NCBI RefSeq assembly: GCF_004353825.1
Contig: NZ_SMNA01000013.1
Span: 90,081 to 154,080 of the forward strand
Direction of reading: 5' to 3'
DNA length: 64,000 nucleotides
From: Occultella glacieicola
GTDB taxonomy: Bacteria > Actinomycetota > Actinomycetes > Actinomycetales > Beutenbergiaceae
Shown one piece after another: positions 25,280 through 33,728 of the stretch (position 1 is the stretch's first letter; each line of letters opens with the position of its first letter). Under the pieces are notes generated by a model that had not been told where the DNA came from, searched no databases, and worked only from the letters and a program-made list of their open reading frames with translations. The position numbers and the translations under genes are program-made.

Positions 25280-27271
25280 TCAGTCGGCGGCTGGTGCGGC
25301 GTTCAGGCCGGAGGAGATCAGGTCCATGACGGAGGTGTCGGCGAGGGTGGTGACGTCTCCGACGGGGCGGTGCTCGGCGACGTCGCGCAGGAGACGGCGC
25401 ATGATCTTGCCGGATCGGGTCTTGGGGAGTTCGGCGACGACGAGGATCGATCGGGGTTTGGCGATGGGGCCGATCTCCTTGGCGACGTGGTTGCGTAGTT
25501 CGGCGACGACGTCGTGGCCCTCGCCGGCTTCGTCGGCACGTTCGACGGCTTCCCCGCGCAGGATCACGAACGCGACGACGGCTTGGCCGGTGGTGTCGTC
25601 GGAGGCACCCACGACCGCGGCCTCGGCGACCCAGTCGTGGGAGACCAGGGCGGACTCGATCTCGGTGGTGGACAGGCGGTGGCCGGAGACGTTCATGACA
25701 TCGTCGACACGGCCGAGGAGCCAGATGTTGCCGTCCTCGTCGTACTTGGCGCCGTCGCCGGCGAAGTAGGTGCCGGGGAACCGGGACCAGTAGGTGTCCT
25801 TGAAGCGTTCGGGGTCGCCCCAGATGCCGCGCAGCATGGAGGGCCAGGGCTCGTCCAGGACGAGGTAGCCGCCGCCGCCCTTGCCGACGGGTTCGCCGGC
25901 GTCGTTCCAGATGTCGGCGCTGATGCCCGGCAGTGGGGTCTGCGCCGAGCCGGGCCTGGCGGCGGTGACGCCGGGCAGCGGGGAGATCATGATGGCGCCG
26001 GTCTCGGTCTGCCACCAGGTGTCCACGATCGGGGTGCGGTCGGCGCCGATGACGCGGCGGTACCACATCCAGGCCTCGGGGTTGATCGGTTCACCGACGC
26101 TGCCGAGGACCCGCAGCGAGCTGAGGTCGAACTCGGCCGGGACCTGTTCGCCCCACTTCATGCAGGTGCGGATCGCCGTCGGTGCGGTGTAGAGGATGGT
26201 GACCTGGTACTTGGCGACGATCTCCCACCAGCGGCCCTTGTGCGGGGTGTCCGGGGTGCCCTCGTAGAGGACCTGGGTGGCGCCGTTGATCAGCGGCCCG
26301 TAGGTGACGTAGGAGTGGCCGGTGACCCAGCCGACGTCGGCGGTGCACCAGTACACATCCGTCTCGGGTTTGAGGTCGAAGACCACCGAGTGGGTGTAGG
26401 CGCACTGGGTCAGGTAGCCGCCGGTGGTGTGCAGGATGCCCTTCGGCTTCCCGGTGGTGCCGGAGGTGTACAGGATGAACAGGGGGTGCTCGGCGTCCAC
26501 CGGCACCGGGGTGTGCTCGGTCGAGGCGCCCGCGAGGGCCTCGTGCCACCACACGTCCCGCCCGTCGGTCCAGGCCACGTCCTGTTCGGTGCGGGCGACC
26601 ACGAGCACGTTGGTCACGTTCGTGGCGCCCTTGGTCAGGGCCTCGTCGACGGCCGGCTTGAGGGCGCTGGGCTTGCCGCGGCGGTAGCCGCCGTCGGCGG
26701 TGATGACGAGCTTGGCGTCGGCGTCGGTGATCCGGGAGAACAGGGCCTCGGCCGAGAACCCACCGAACACCACCGAGTGGGTGGCCCCGATCCGCGCGCA
26801 GGCGAGCATCGCGATGACCGCCTCGGGGATCATCGGCAGGTAGATCGCGACCCGGTCACCGGTGCTGACCCCGAGCGCGCCGAGAGCGTTCGCCGCGCGG
26901 GACACCTCGTCCTTGAGGTCGGCGTAGGTCAGGGAGCGGGTGTCGCCCGGCTCGCCCTCGAACAGGATCGCGACCCGGTCCCCGTGACCGGCCTCGACAT
27001 GCCGGTCGACCGCGTTGTACGCGGCGTTCAGCTGCCCGTCGGCGAACCAGCGCGCCGTCGGTGCCCCGGAGAAGTCGAGGACCTCGGTGAACGGCTTGGA
27101 CCAGGTCAGGTAGTTCCGGGCCTGATCGGCCCAGAACCCGAGCCGATCCGCGGCCGCACGCTCGTACAACTCCGGCTGGGCATTCGCCCGTGCCGCGAAC
27201 TCCGCACTGGGCGGGAACGACCGCGTCTCTGAGAGCAGGTTCTCCAACGCGGGGCTGTGCTGGTCCGTCAC
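25280..27271 (-). CDS. acs: Acetyl-CoA synthetase (acetate--CoA ligase)
   Basis: A 663-residue adenylate-forming enzyme making acetyl-CoA from acetate, ATP and CoA. It has the P-loop [11 protein letters not shown] (268-278), TWWQTETG, the hinge region [16 protein letters not shown] and the C-terminal catalytic Lys622 in [11 protein letters not shown], the residue acetylated in other Acs enzymes. GTG 27271 is chosen because GGAGGA lies just upstream; the extended frame to 27433 would read through a tandem-repeat promoter array and has no conserved sequence. It supplies acetyl-CoA alongside the propionate operon elsewhere in the window. Confidence 0.94.
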   Translation of the reverse strand: MTDQHSPALENLLSETRSFPPSAEFAARANAQPELYERAAADRLGFWADQARNYLTWSKPFTEVLDFSGAPTARWFADGQLNAAYNAVDRHVEAGHGDRVAILFEGEPGDTRSLTYADLKDEVSRAANALGALGVSTGDRVAIYLPMIPEAVIAMLACARIGATHSVVFGGFSAEALFSRITDADAKLVITADGGYRRGKPSALKPAVDEALTKGATNVTNVLVVARTEQDVAWTDGRDVWWHEALAGASTEHTPVPVDAEHPLFILYTSGTTGKPKGILHTTGGYLTQCAYTHSVVFDLKPETDVYWCTADVGWVTGHSYVTYGPLINGATQVLYEGTPDTPHKGRWWEIVAKYQVTILYTAPTAIRTCMKWGEQVPAEFDLSSLRVLGSVGEPINPEAWMWYRRVIGADRTPIVDTWWQTETGAIMISPLPGVTAARPGSAQTPLPGISADIWNDAGEPVGKGGGGYLVLDEPWPSMLRGIWGDPERFKDTYWSRFPGTYFAGDGAKYDEDGNIWLLGRVDDVMNVSGHRLSTTEIESALVSHDWVAEAAVVGASDDTTGQAVVAFVILRGEAVERADEAGEGHDVVAELRNHVAKEIGPIAKPRSILVVAELPKTRSGKIMRRLLRDVAEHRPVGDVTTLADTSVMDLISSGLNAAPAAD

Positions 27272-27314
27272 GGTTCCTCCGAGCAGCATCGACGGTGCAT
27301 AGATTTCGCTGGTC

Positions 27315-27320
27315 AGCCTA
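27315..27320 (-). promoter_or_regulatory. Possible -10 element of acs
   Basis: TAGGCT on the minus strand (27320-27315) fits TANNNT and would give a leader of about 37 nt before the GTG. The decamer array begins 19 bp upstream of it. No -35 consensus is visible, which is usual where an activator is needed. Confidence 0.35.
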
Positions 27321-27338
27321 TGCCCATCGGCCGGACCC

Positions 27339-27388
27339 GTGAGGACACGTGAGGACACGTGAGGACACGTGAAGACACGTGAGGACCC
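27339..27388. repeat. Five tandem 10-bp repeats with CACGTG cores upstream of acs
   Basis: The unit GTGAGGACAC is repeated at 27339, 27349, 27359, 27369 (one change, GTGAAGACAC) and 27379 (last unit GTGAGGACCC). Each of the first four junctions creates the palindrome CACGTG or its near copy, so identical half-sites recur on the same face of the helix. The array spans roughly -35 to -80 relative to the candidate acs -10. Confidence 0.85.
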
Positions 27389-27464
27389 GGTCGGCACGAG
27401 GGACGACGACGAACGGGGCGGCCCGGCGCTCATGCGCCGGACCGCCCCGTCCCGGGTCGTGGAC

Positions 27465-28667
27465 TCACTCGAGCCCGACGGCGGCCTTGCGTCGTTCTTC
27501 CCGCCGGCCCTGGCGCCGAGCGCCGTGGGAGACGATGCCCGTGAAGATCAGGACGACGCCGTAGACCAGCAGCCGGCCGGTCTGGCCGTCGGACAGCAGG
27601 TGGTCGTAGATGTTCGTGCCGAACTGGTCGAGCCGCTCGAACACCGGCGCGGCCTGCTCGTCCAGGAAGTCCAGCACGACGCGGGGCACGGCGAGGAACG
27701 CGGCGCCGATGAGGGCACCGACCGAGCCCATCACGATCGAGCCCACCGAGGACCAGCGGGCCGCGACGAAGAGCGCGACGAGCGCGAGGATGCCCCCGCC
27801 GAGCTCGATGAACCCGGCCACGTTGATCTGGTCGAGGTTGGTGGTCTGCGCGTGCTGGATCCGGTCACCGCCGTCGGCGATCAGGAACCAGGAGACCGGG
27901 GTGAACACCAGGGCGATGAGGATGGCCCACCAGTGGGCGGCGGTGCGGGACTGCGGGCCTTCGTCCCAGTCCTCGAACGGGTCGTCCTCCCCGCGTGTGG
28001 CCGTCCGGTCGGCCACCGGGGCGTCGGCCCGGGCGTCGCCGGTCCCGGCCGCGACGGCGGCCGCACCGGCTCCCGGTCCCGGGTCCGGTTCTGCCGTGGT
28101 CGTCTCGGGCGCGGAGCCCACGGCCGTGGTGCCGGCCGTGCTCGTGCCGGCCGCCGTGGTTCCGGCCGCTGCTCCGGCCTCCTCGGCGGAGGCGGCGCTC
28201 TCTCCGGACGGACGGCCGAACCGGCGCGCACGCTCGGCGCGGATCGCCTCGTCCTCCTCGCGGGTGGGGGCAGGGGGCACGTCGTCCTCCAGGGGGTCGT
28301 CGGCGTCGAGGGCCTGGGGGGTGTCCTCGACGGGGCGGGTCGTGGGTCGCTCGGTCGCCGGCAGGTCGCTGCCTGCCGTGGTCACCGGCGCGGCAGGGAG
28401 GTCGGTGCCGGCCGCCGTGGGTTCGTCGGCGACGTCGGACTCGGAGACCGGCTCGATGGGGTCGGCGGGTTCATCCGGGGGGCCGGCCGTCTCGACGATC
28501 GGGTCCGGCGCCACGGCGGGCTCGGTCGGCACGGCGGCGCCGGTGTCCGTCGACGGGGTGGGCAGCACGCCGCCCTGCGTGGGCGCGTTTGGAGTCGCGG
28601 CGGTGTCGTCGGCGGGTGCGGGGTTCACCTCGTCCTTGTCACCTGCGCGGGGCGGGTCGGTACTCAC
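27465..28667 (-). CDS. Membrane protein with long acidic, Pro/Thr/Ala-rich N-terminal region
   Basis: A 400-residue protein I do not recognise. About residues 1-240 are low-complexity and disordered-looking, rich in Pro, Ala, Thr, Asp and Glu. Residues about 245-400 hold four probable membrane segments ([64 protein letters not shown]) with an Arg-rich tail [14 protein letters not shown] 28667 is used because GGAGG (28677-28673) is 5 nt before it; ATG 28679 would overlap that site. It is read toward acs. An envelope or scaffold role is possible but unsupported. Confidence 0.75.
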   Translation of the reverse strand: MSTDPPRAGDKDEVNPAPADDTAATPNAPTQGGVLPTPSTDTGAAVPTEPAVAPDPIVETAGPPDEPADPIEPVSESDVADEPTAAGTDLPAAPVTTAGSDLPATERPTTRPVEDTPQALDADDPLEDDVPPAPTREEDEAIRAERARRFGRPSGESAASAEEAGAAAGTTAAGTSTAGTTAVGSAPETTTAEPDPGPGAGAAAVAAGTGDARADAPVADRTATRGEDDPFEDWDEGPQSRTAAHWWAILIALVFTPVSWFLIADGGDRIQHAQTTNLDQINVAGFIELGGGILALVALFVAARWSSVGSIVMGSVGALIGAAFLAVPRVVLDFLDEQAAPVFERLDQFGTNIYDHLLSDGQTGRLLVYGVVLIFTGIVSHGARRQGRREERRKAAVGLE

Positions 28668-29082
28668 TGGATCCTCCAAGATCGTCGTGTGGAGTCACCG
28701 TAGCGAGGCGGGCCGTGCACATCCGAGGGGCGCGCCGAACCGGCCCGGCACCGAAAACACGCAACGACGGCGCCCGTCGGGCGCCGTCGTCACCTTCAGT
28801 GGCGTACGAGCGATCAAGCGTGCACATCCGGTTCGGGTCGCTACGGGACGGATCCCGGTCGCCCGGTCCTATTCGTGGACCTATCGCGCGTGGGTACTCG
28901 CCGCTGCTGGAGTTGTTCTCCATGTCTACTCCTTCTGGCTGGGGTTGGGAAGAGGACCAACGTCCCGGCTCCGCGCCCGTGTCCACAGGAGGAGCCCGAT
29001 CCATCACCGTCCACAGCGGGCCCGGCGCGGCCGTGGACGGGCCGGGCCCCGTGGGCATGCTCAAGGCCCGACCCGAGGAGTC
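28668..29082. other. 415-bp divergent control region before the Tad locus, with repeats and a hairpin
   Basis: The 9-mer TCGCTACGG occurs as an inverted pair (minus 28706-28698, plus 28838-28846). Inside it the 12-mer CGTGCACATCCG is directly repeated (28714-28725, 28819-28830), and a 12-bp perfect hairpin with 3-nt loop lies at 28764-28790. TACGGT (28702-28697) may be the -10 for the minus-strand gene. The remaining sequence up to 29082 shows no convincing gene. Confidence 0.5.
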
Positions 29083-30102
29083 ATGGTGTCCCTGGAGCAA
29101 CCGTTCATCGCCCTGCGTTCGGCCGACGCCACCCTGATCGAGGCGGTGCGGGCGGTCACCTCCCTCGCCGGCGTGCCGCTGGCCATCCACCCACCGGCCG
29201 CCGGCCCCCCGGAGGCGGGGCTGCTCTTGGACAGCGCCACCGAGTGGGGTCCGCAGGACCCGTCGTGGACGGAGCTACGGCACCGTTCCGCGTGGGTCAG
29301 TGCCGTGCCGGAGGCACAAGCGCCCGACGGCGGAGCGTGCCTGGTTCTCCCGGGTGACGCCGAGCAGGTGCTCGCCAGGGCCAGGGCCGGCACCCGGACC
29401 CGGCGCGCGCAGGTGGTCGGCGTGGTCGGGGCGCGCGGTGGCGTGGGCACGTCCGCGCTGGCCACCGCGCTCGCTCGGGCGTGCGCGGACGCCGGTCTTG
29501 GCGTGGCCCTCGCCGACCTGGACGTGACCGGGGCCGGCGTGGAACTCCTTCTGGGCATCGAGCACGAGGGCGGGGTCCGGTGGGCCGACCTGGCCGGGGG
29601 CCGCGGCGCCTACGACGCCGAGTCCATCTCGGTGGCACTACCGGTCTGGCACGGCGTACACGTGCTCTCCGCGGACTGGCGGGGCGGCCCGGCGCCCGGC
29701 GCCGAGACCCCGGTCCTGGACGCCCTCGCCGCTGCCCATGACGTGCTGGTCCTCGACCTCGCGCGGGGTCCGGCGGAGCCTGGGCAGGAGAACGCGGCCG
29801 CCTTCTGCGACGTGGTCCTGGTGCTCGCGACCTGTGACGTCGCCTCCGCCGCAGGCGCCCAGGTGGTGGCGCGCGCGGTGACCGGCGCGGACGTGCGCCT
29901 GGTGGTGCGGGGGCCGGCGCCCGGTGGGCTGACGGCGGAGGAGATCGCGCAGACCTGCGACCTGCCGTTGGAGCTGACGATGCGTCCCGAGCGGTCCCTC
30001 GCCGCCGCCGTCGAACGTGGCGTCGCGCCCGGGGAGCAGCGCCGCGGGCCGTTGATCCGAGGGGCGCGCACCCTCGTGGGCCGACTCGGTCTCGCGGACT
30101 GA
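29083..30102 (+). CDS. Ssd/TadZ-like P-loop protein of the Tad locus (Rv3660c-type)
   Basis: A 339-residue MinD/ParA-superfamily protein at the head of the pilus locus. An N-terminal receiver-like region (about 1-100) precedes the nucleotide-binding fold, VVGVVGARGGVGTSALATAL (about 108-127). The deviant Walker A lacks both usual lysines (GARGGVGTS instead of KGGVGKT), as I recall for septum-site-determining Rv3660c, so classical ATP hydrolysis is doubtful. The DLDVTGAGVELLLG strand matches the MinD A' box. By analogy with TadZ/CpaE it probably positions the pilus machine at a cell site. The start may instead be GTG 29086. Confidence 0.85.
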   Translation: MVSLEQPFIALRSADATLIEAVRAVTSLAGVPLAIHPPAAGPPEAGLLLDSATEWGPQDPSWTELRHRSAWVSAVPEAQAPDGGACLVLPGDAEQVLARARAGTRTRRAQVVGVVGARGGVGTSALATALARACADAGLGVALADLDVTGAGVELLLGIEHEGGVRWADLAGGRGAYDAESISVALPVWHGVHVLSADWRGGPAPGAETPVLDALAAAHDVLVLDLARGPAEPGQENAAAFCDVVLVLATCDVASAAGAQVVARAVTGADVRLVVRGPAPGGLTAEEIAQTCDLPLELTMRPERSLAAAVERGVAPGEQRRGPLIRGARTLVGRLGLAD

Positions 30103-30113
30103 CCGGCGCGACC

Positions 30114-31265
30114 GTGACGAACCCCGGCATCACCGGAGTGCGCGACCGCCTTCTCGCGGGCGACCGGGCCGCGAGCGCGGACCCGGGGCAGGTCGCCCGA
30201 GCGGTCCGGGAGACGTCCTCCACGCAGGGGGACCGGGACCTGATCGCCCTGGCCCGGGACGCCCGCGCCGAACTCCTCGGCGCCGGGCCGGTGCTGCAGC
30301 CGCTCCTCGACGACCCGCTCGTGACCGACGTCCTGGTCAACGCCGACCAGGGCGTCTGGACGGACCGTGGCGACGGCCTGCGGCGCGTGCCCGCGGCCGG
30401 ACTCGGCGACACCCGGGCGCTGGCGACCCGGCTCGCGGCGGTCGCCGGGCAGCGACTGGATGACGCGGCGCCGGTGGCCGAGGGGCGCCTGCCGGACGGC
30501 ACCCGGCTGCACGCCGTGCTCGCCCCACTCAGCGCCGAAGGTGCGCTGATCTCCCTACGTACCGTCCGCCGTCAGGCATTCCGCCTCCCCGAACTCGTGG
30601 CCGGCGGCTTCCTCGACGACCGGGCCGCCCAGATCCTCGCCCAGCTCGTGCGGGTCCGTGCGAACGTCCTGGTCAGCGGCGCGACCGGCAGCGGGAAGAC
30701 CACGCTGCTCGCGAGCATGCTCTCGATCGTGCCGGCGGACGAACGGATCGTGTGCATCGAGGAGGCCGCCGAGCTCGCCCCCGACCACCCGCACGTGGTG
30801 CATCTGCAGGTGCGGCGGCCGAACGTCCAGGGCGTCGGCGGGATCGGGCTGGACTACCTGGTGCGGACGGCCATGCGGATGCGCCCGGACCGGTTGGTGC
30901 TGGGGGAGTGCCGCGGAGCGGAGGTGCGGGAGGTGCTCGGTGCCCTGAACACCGGGCACGACGGCGGCTGGGCCACCGTGCATGCGAACGCCGCGACCGA
31001 CGTCCCGGCCCGCCTGGCGGCGCTCGGGTCCCTCGCCGGACTCAGTCCCGCGGCCGTCGCGGTCCAGGCGCTCAGCGCCGTCGACGCGGTCGTGCATCTG
31101 CGCCGGACGGAGGGGCGACGCCACGTCGACCAGATCGCCGTCCTCGAGCCCGACGGCGATGGCGGCATGCGCTGTGAGGTTGCCATGGGCGGGGACGGCC
31201 ACGGCGGCTGGTGGTGGGGCCCGGGCTGGCCGGCGCTCGCCGAGCGTCTGGACTCGGCGCGATGA
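30114..31265 (+). CDS. tadA: Tad secretion ATPase (TadA/CpaF)
   Basis: A 383-residue type II/IV secretion hexameric ATPase that drives Flp-type pilus assembly from the cytoplasmic face. Walker A is GATGSGKTT (189-197); the Asp box (ERIVCIEEAAEL), Walker B (RMRPDRLVLGECRGAE) and the His box (NTGHDGGWATVHAN) follow in order. The N-terminal domain contains LLDDPLVTDVLVN, typical of CpaF. It starts 11 bp after the TadZ-like gene and overlaps tadB by 4 nt. It is shorter than proteobacterial CpaF, mostly at the N-terminus. Confidence 0.93.
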   Translation: MTNPGITGVRDRLLAGDRAASADPGQVARAVRETSSTQGDRDLIALARDARAELLGAGPVLQPLLDDPLVTDVLVNADQGVWTDRGDGLRRVPAAGLGDTRALATRLAAVAGQRLDDAAPVAEGRLPDGTRLHAVLAPLSAEGALISLRTVRRQAFRLPELVAGGFLDDRAAQILAQLVRVRANVLVSGATGSGKTTLLASMLSIVPADERIVCIEEAAELAPDHPHVVHLQVRRPNVQGVGGIGLDYLVRTAMRMRPDRLVLGECRGAEVREVLGALNTGHDGGWATVHANAATDVPARLAALGSLAGLSPAAVAVQALSAVDAVVHLRRTEGRRHVDQIAVLEPDGDGGMRCEVAMGGDGHGGWWWGPGWPALAERLDSAR

Positions 31266-32077
31266 GTGGCGCGGCCGTACTGGCGGCCCTGCTCGGCGTG
31301 GTCGCCGTGTGGCTGCTGACGGCGTCCGGTCACCGGGGCCCGCCGACCAGCCGGCGCCGGCCCGGGCCGGGTACCGATCGCCGCCGCCCGGGCGGCCGGA
31401 CTCGTGGGTGGGGCCGGCGGCGGACGGAGTCGCAGCTGCGGATCGGGGAGGTACTCGTGGAGGTTGCCGCGAGGCTACGGTCCGGTTCCGACGTCGGGTC
31501 CGCATGGCAGAAGGCGCTCACCGGCTCCGGCACGGAGGGCCCGTTGTCCGCCGTGAGTGCGACCGACCCGGCGCCGGAGCGGATGCCGACGTCCGTGGCG
31601 GGGCCGAGGGCTCCTGCCGTGCGACGTCCGCCACCGGTCCCCGGCGCAGCGCCCGAGGCACGCGATGCTGCTCCCGGTGTCCCCGCTCCACTGGCCGAAC
31701 TCGCCAGCCGGGTGGGTGCCGGCCCGGACGCCGCCCAGGTGGCCGGCGCGATCGCCGCCTGCCGGGTCGCCCATCGTGTCGGCACGCCTTTGGCGGACGT
31801 GCTCGAGCGTTGCGCCGGCGGCTTGGTGGAGTCGGCGGAGGCGGCGTCGGCGCGGCGCACGGCGCTGGCGGGCCCGAGGTCGACGGCGCGCCTGCTCGCC
31901 TGGCTGCCGCTGGCCGGGGTGCTGCTCGGGACCGCACTGGGTGCCGACCCGGTCGGCGTGCTGCTCGGCGGTGGGGTCGGCGGGCTGTGCCTCGTGCTCG
32001 GCGGCGCGTTCCTGATCGTCGGCCGGCGTTGGGTCGCCGCCCTGGTGCATCGGGCCGAACGGGCCGGTGGCGCATGA
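31262..32077 (+). CDS. tadB: Tad pilus inner-membrane platform protein TadB-like
   Basis: A 271-residue protein with one N-terminal membrane segment (about 3-20), a basic Arg/Pro/Gly-rich linker, a T2SSF-type cytoplasmic helical domain (about 55-195) and two C-terminal membrane segments (LLAWLPLAGVLLGTALGA and VGVLLGGGVGGLCLVLGGAF). The cytoplasmic domain is interrupted by a Pro/Ala-rich insert at about 90-135. It should form the membrane platform with TadC and contact the TadA ATPase. Sequence identity to proteobacterial TadB is low, as is usual for actinobacterial copies; the assignment rests on order and topology. Confidence 0.82.
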   Translation: MSGAAVLAALLGVVAVWLLTASGHRGPPTSRRRPGPGTDRRRPGGRTRGWGRRRTESQLRIGEVLVEVAARLRSGSDVGSAWQKALTGSGTEGPLSAVSATDPAPERMPTSVAGPRAPAVRRPPPVPGAAPEARDAAPGVPAPLAELASRVGAGPDAAQVAGAIAACRVAHRVGTPLADVLERCAGGLVESAEAASARRTALAGPRSTARLLAWLPLAGVLLGTALGADPVGVLLGGGVGGLCLVLGGAFLIVGRRWVAALVHRAERAGGA

Positions 32078-32116
32078 GCGGAGCTTCGAGTGGAGCCGGT
32101 CGGGTGGGTGTGCGTG

Positions 32117-32168
32117 GCGGGTCGGGTCGAACGGACCTGGTCGGTGCGAGATGCGGGTCGGGTCGAAC
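32117..32168. repeat. 36-bp-period degenerate repeat between tadB and tadC
   Basis: The 16-mer GCGGGTCGGGTCGAAC occurs exactly at 32117-32132 and 32153-32168, and related units flank it. The tract fills most of the 121-bp gap between two otherwise tightly packed genes. Confidence 0.6.
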
Positions 32169-32198
32169 CGGCCGGATCGGCCTGGACGGCGGCTCGGG

Positions 32199-32798
32199 AT
32201 GAGTCCGGCCTGGCTCGCCGCGGCGCTCCTCGTGCTCGCGTCCCTGCCGTGGGCGGTGCGACGCCCACGGGTCGCCCACGCGCCGCCGGCCCGGCCCGGC
32301 CCGGCGACCGAGCCCGGCGAACGGGGCCGCTTCCGGTGGTGGCGGGGGCAGCGCCGACCGACCGACCCGGTCGTCGATCCCGCCGTGGTGCTCGACCTTC
32401 TCGACGCGACCCTCGCGGCGGGGGTGTCGATCCCGGCGGCCCTCGATGCGCTCGGGCAGGCCCTGCCGGCGACCCAGGGCGAACCGCTCCGGCGGGTCGC
32501 CGGTGCCCTCCGGCTCGGTGCCGACTGGGACCAGGCCTGGCAGGGGACCGACGACTCCTGGGCCGCGGTGTCGCGTGCCCTGGCCCCGGCCTGGTGCGAC
32601 GGTGTCGCCCCCGGAGCGGGGCTGCGCCAGGCCGCCGAAGGAATCCGCGCCCGCCGCGGCGCGAGTGCCCGCGAGGCCGCCGCCCGCCTCGGGGTGCAGC
32701 TCGTACTCCCACTCGGGCTGTGCCTGCTCCCGGCGTTCGTGCTGCTCGGGTTGGTTCCGGTGCTGTTGTCCACGGGTGTCGACCTGCTCGGCCCATGA
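32199..32798 (+). CDS. tadC: Tad pilus membrane platform protein TadC-like
   Basis: A 199-residue protein with an N-terminal membrane segment (about 2-20), a T2SSF-like helical domain (DLLDATLAAGVSIPAALDALGQALP, a motif split by turns, about 65-170) and a C-terminal hydrophobic pair (LVLPLGLCLLPAFVLLGLVPVLL). It is the second platform component. ATG 32199 is used; an in-frame GTG at 32067 would add 44 repeat-encoded residues and overlap tadB, so the true start is uncertain. It is followed by a 193-bp gap holding a TCGATCGA-centred dyad (32962-32976). Confidence 0.8.
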   Translation: MSPAWLAAALLVLASLPWAVRRPRVAHAPPARPGPATEPGERGRFRWWRGQRRPTDPVVDPAVVLDLLDATLAAGVSIPAALDALGQALPATQGEPLRRVAGALRLGADWDQAWQGTDDSWAAVSRALAPAWCDGVAPGAGLRQAAEGIRARRGASAREAAARLGVQLVLPLGLCLLPAFVLLGLVPVLLSTGVDLLGP

Positions 32799-32991
32799 GT
32801 CGGTCGTGGGCCGGTCTGGTCGCGTCGGCCGGGACGTTGAACTGACGTGCCCACTTCGTCGGTGTGCGCCGGCCCGCTCCCGGTCGATGCCGAGCCGTCC
32901 ACAGGTGCCCCCGGGACCGATGCGGCCCGTGGCCGGCGACCTTCACAGTGGAGCCAGGACGGGGTCGATCGATCCCGGCGACGAGAGGAAC

Positions 32992-33273
32992 ATGATGAGA
33001 ATCTCCATGATGAGAGCCGGCGCGTGGCGCCGGGTCGTGGTGGGGCTGCGCCGGTCCACCGAGGGAGTGCACCGCAGGGTCGCCACCGGTCTGCACCGCC
33101 GCTTCGCGCTGCTGCGGCGCACTGCGGAGGCGGGCATGGCCACCGCCGAGTACGCCATCGCGACCCTGGCCGCGGTCGCCTTCGCGGGTCTGCTGCTGGT
33201 GATCCTGCGCAGCGACGAGGTCCGTGGCCTCCTGCTCGGGATCATCCGGCAGGCGCTGTCGGTGGGCGGCTGA
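32992..33273 (+). CDS. Flp-like prepilin (DUF4244)
   Basis: A 93-residue protein with a basic leader of about 50 residues ending in AEAGMATAEYAIATLAAVAF. The G|MATAEY junction fits the Tad prepilin rule G|xxxxEY, and the following 20 residues are hydrophobic. It is therefore the likely major pilin, cleaved after that Gly and assembled through its hydrophobic helix. The leader is unusually long compared with Flp prepilins. A second in-frame ATG three bases downstream may be the start. It matches Rv3656c by position. Confidence 0.88.
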   Translation: MMRISMMRAGAWRRVVVGLRRSTEGVHRRVATGLHRRFALLRRTAEAGMATAEYAIATLAAVAFAGLLLVILRSDEVRGLLLGIIRQALSVGG

Positions 33274-33278
33274 GTCGG

Positions 33279-33728
33279 GTGCGGGCGCCCGTGGCGCCGC
33301 GGCGGGGGTGTACCCGCGCCCGGCGGTTGCGCGTCGATGCGGCTGTGATCCGCGGCCCGCGCGGCGCCGGATCCGGTCGCGGCATCGATCGTGGCTCCGT
33401 CACGGCCGAGTTCGCGATCGTGCTGCCCGCGGTGGTCCTGGTGCTGGTCGCCGTGCTGCTCGTGGCGGCGGCGGCGGCCACGCAGGTGCGGTGCACTGAC
33501 GCAGCCCGGGCGGGCGCCCGCGCTGCCGCGCTCGGCTCCGGTGAGGCCGAGGTCGCCGCGATCGCCTCGGACCTCGCCGGGGAGCAGGCGCGGGTGTCGG
33601 TGAGCTCCGCCGACGGCTGGGTGGTGGTTCGGGTGACCGCGCCCGTGGCCACCGGCCCGTTCGGGGCCGCGGGACTCACGGCCTCCGCGCAGTTCTCCGC
33701 GCGCGCCGAACCGGGCAGCGAGCCATGA
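33279..33728 (+). CDS. TadE-like pseudopilin
   Basis: A 149-residue protein whose DRGSVTAEFAIVLPAVVLVL segment (about 40-59) carries the TadE prepilin pattern G|xxxxEF followed by a hydrophobic helix, then an extracytoplasmic region. GTG 33279 is taken as the start; GTG 33291 and GTG 33346 are alternatives because no good ribosome-binding site is visible. It overlaps the next gene by 4 nt. It corresponds to Rv3655c and probably forms a minor pilus subunit. Confidence 0.82.
   Translation: MRAPVAPRRGCTRARRLRVDAAVIRGPRGAGSGRGIDRGSVTAEFAIVLPAVVLVLVAVLLVAAAAATQVRCTDAARAGARAAALGSGEAEVAAIASDLAGEQARVSVSSADGWVVVRVTAPVATGPFGAAGLTASAQFSARAEPGSEP

Noticed and set aside
27339..27388. CRISPR-like array
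   Set aside because: The units are only 10 bp and abut with no spacers, and no cas genes are near.
28981..29020. Repeated TCCACAG resembling DnaA-box halves
   Set aside because: The sites are incomplete (full TTATCCACA absent), too few, and not linked to dnaA, dnaN or an AT-rich unwinding region.
28922..29137. Small ORF MSTPSGWGWEEDQ... before the TadZ-like gene
   Set aside because: The ribosome-binding site is poorly spaced, the ORF runs 55 nt into the next gene in another frame, and its later half is low-complexity. It could be real but cannot be supported.
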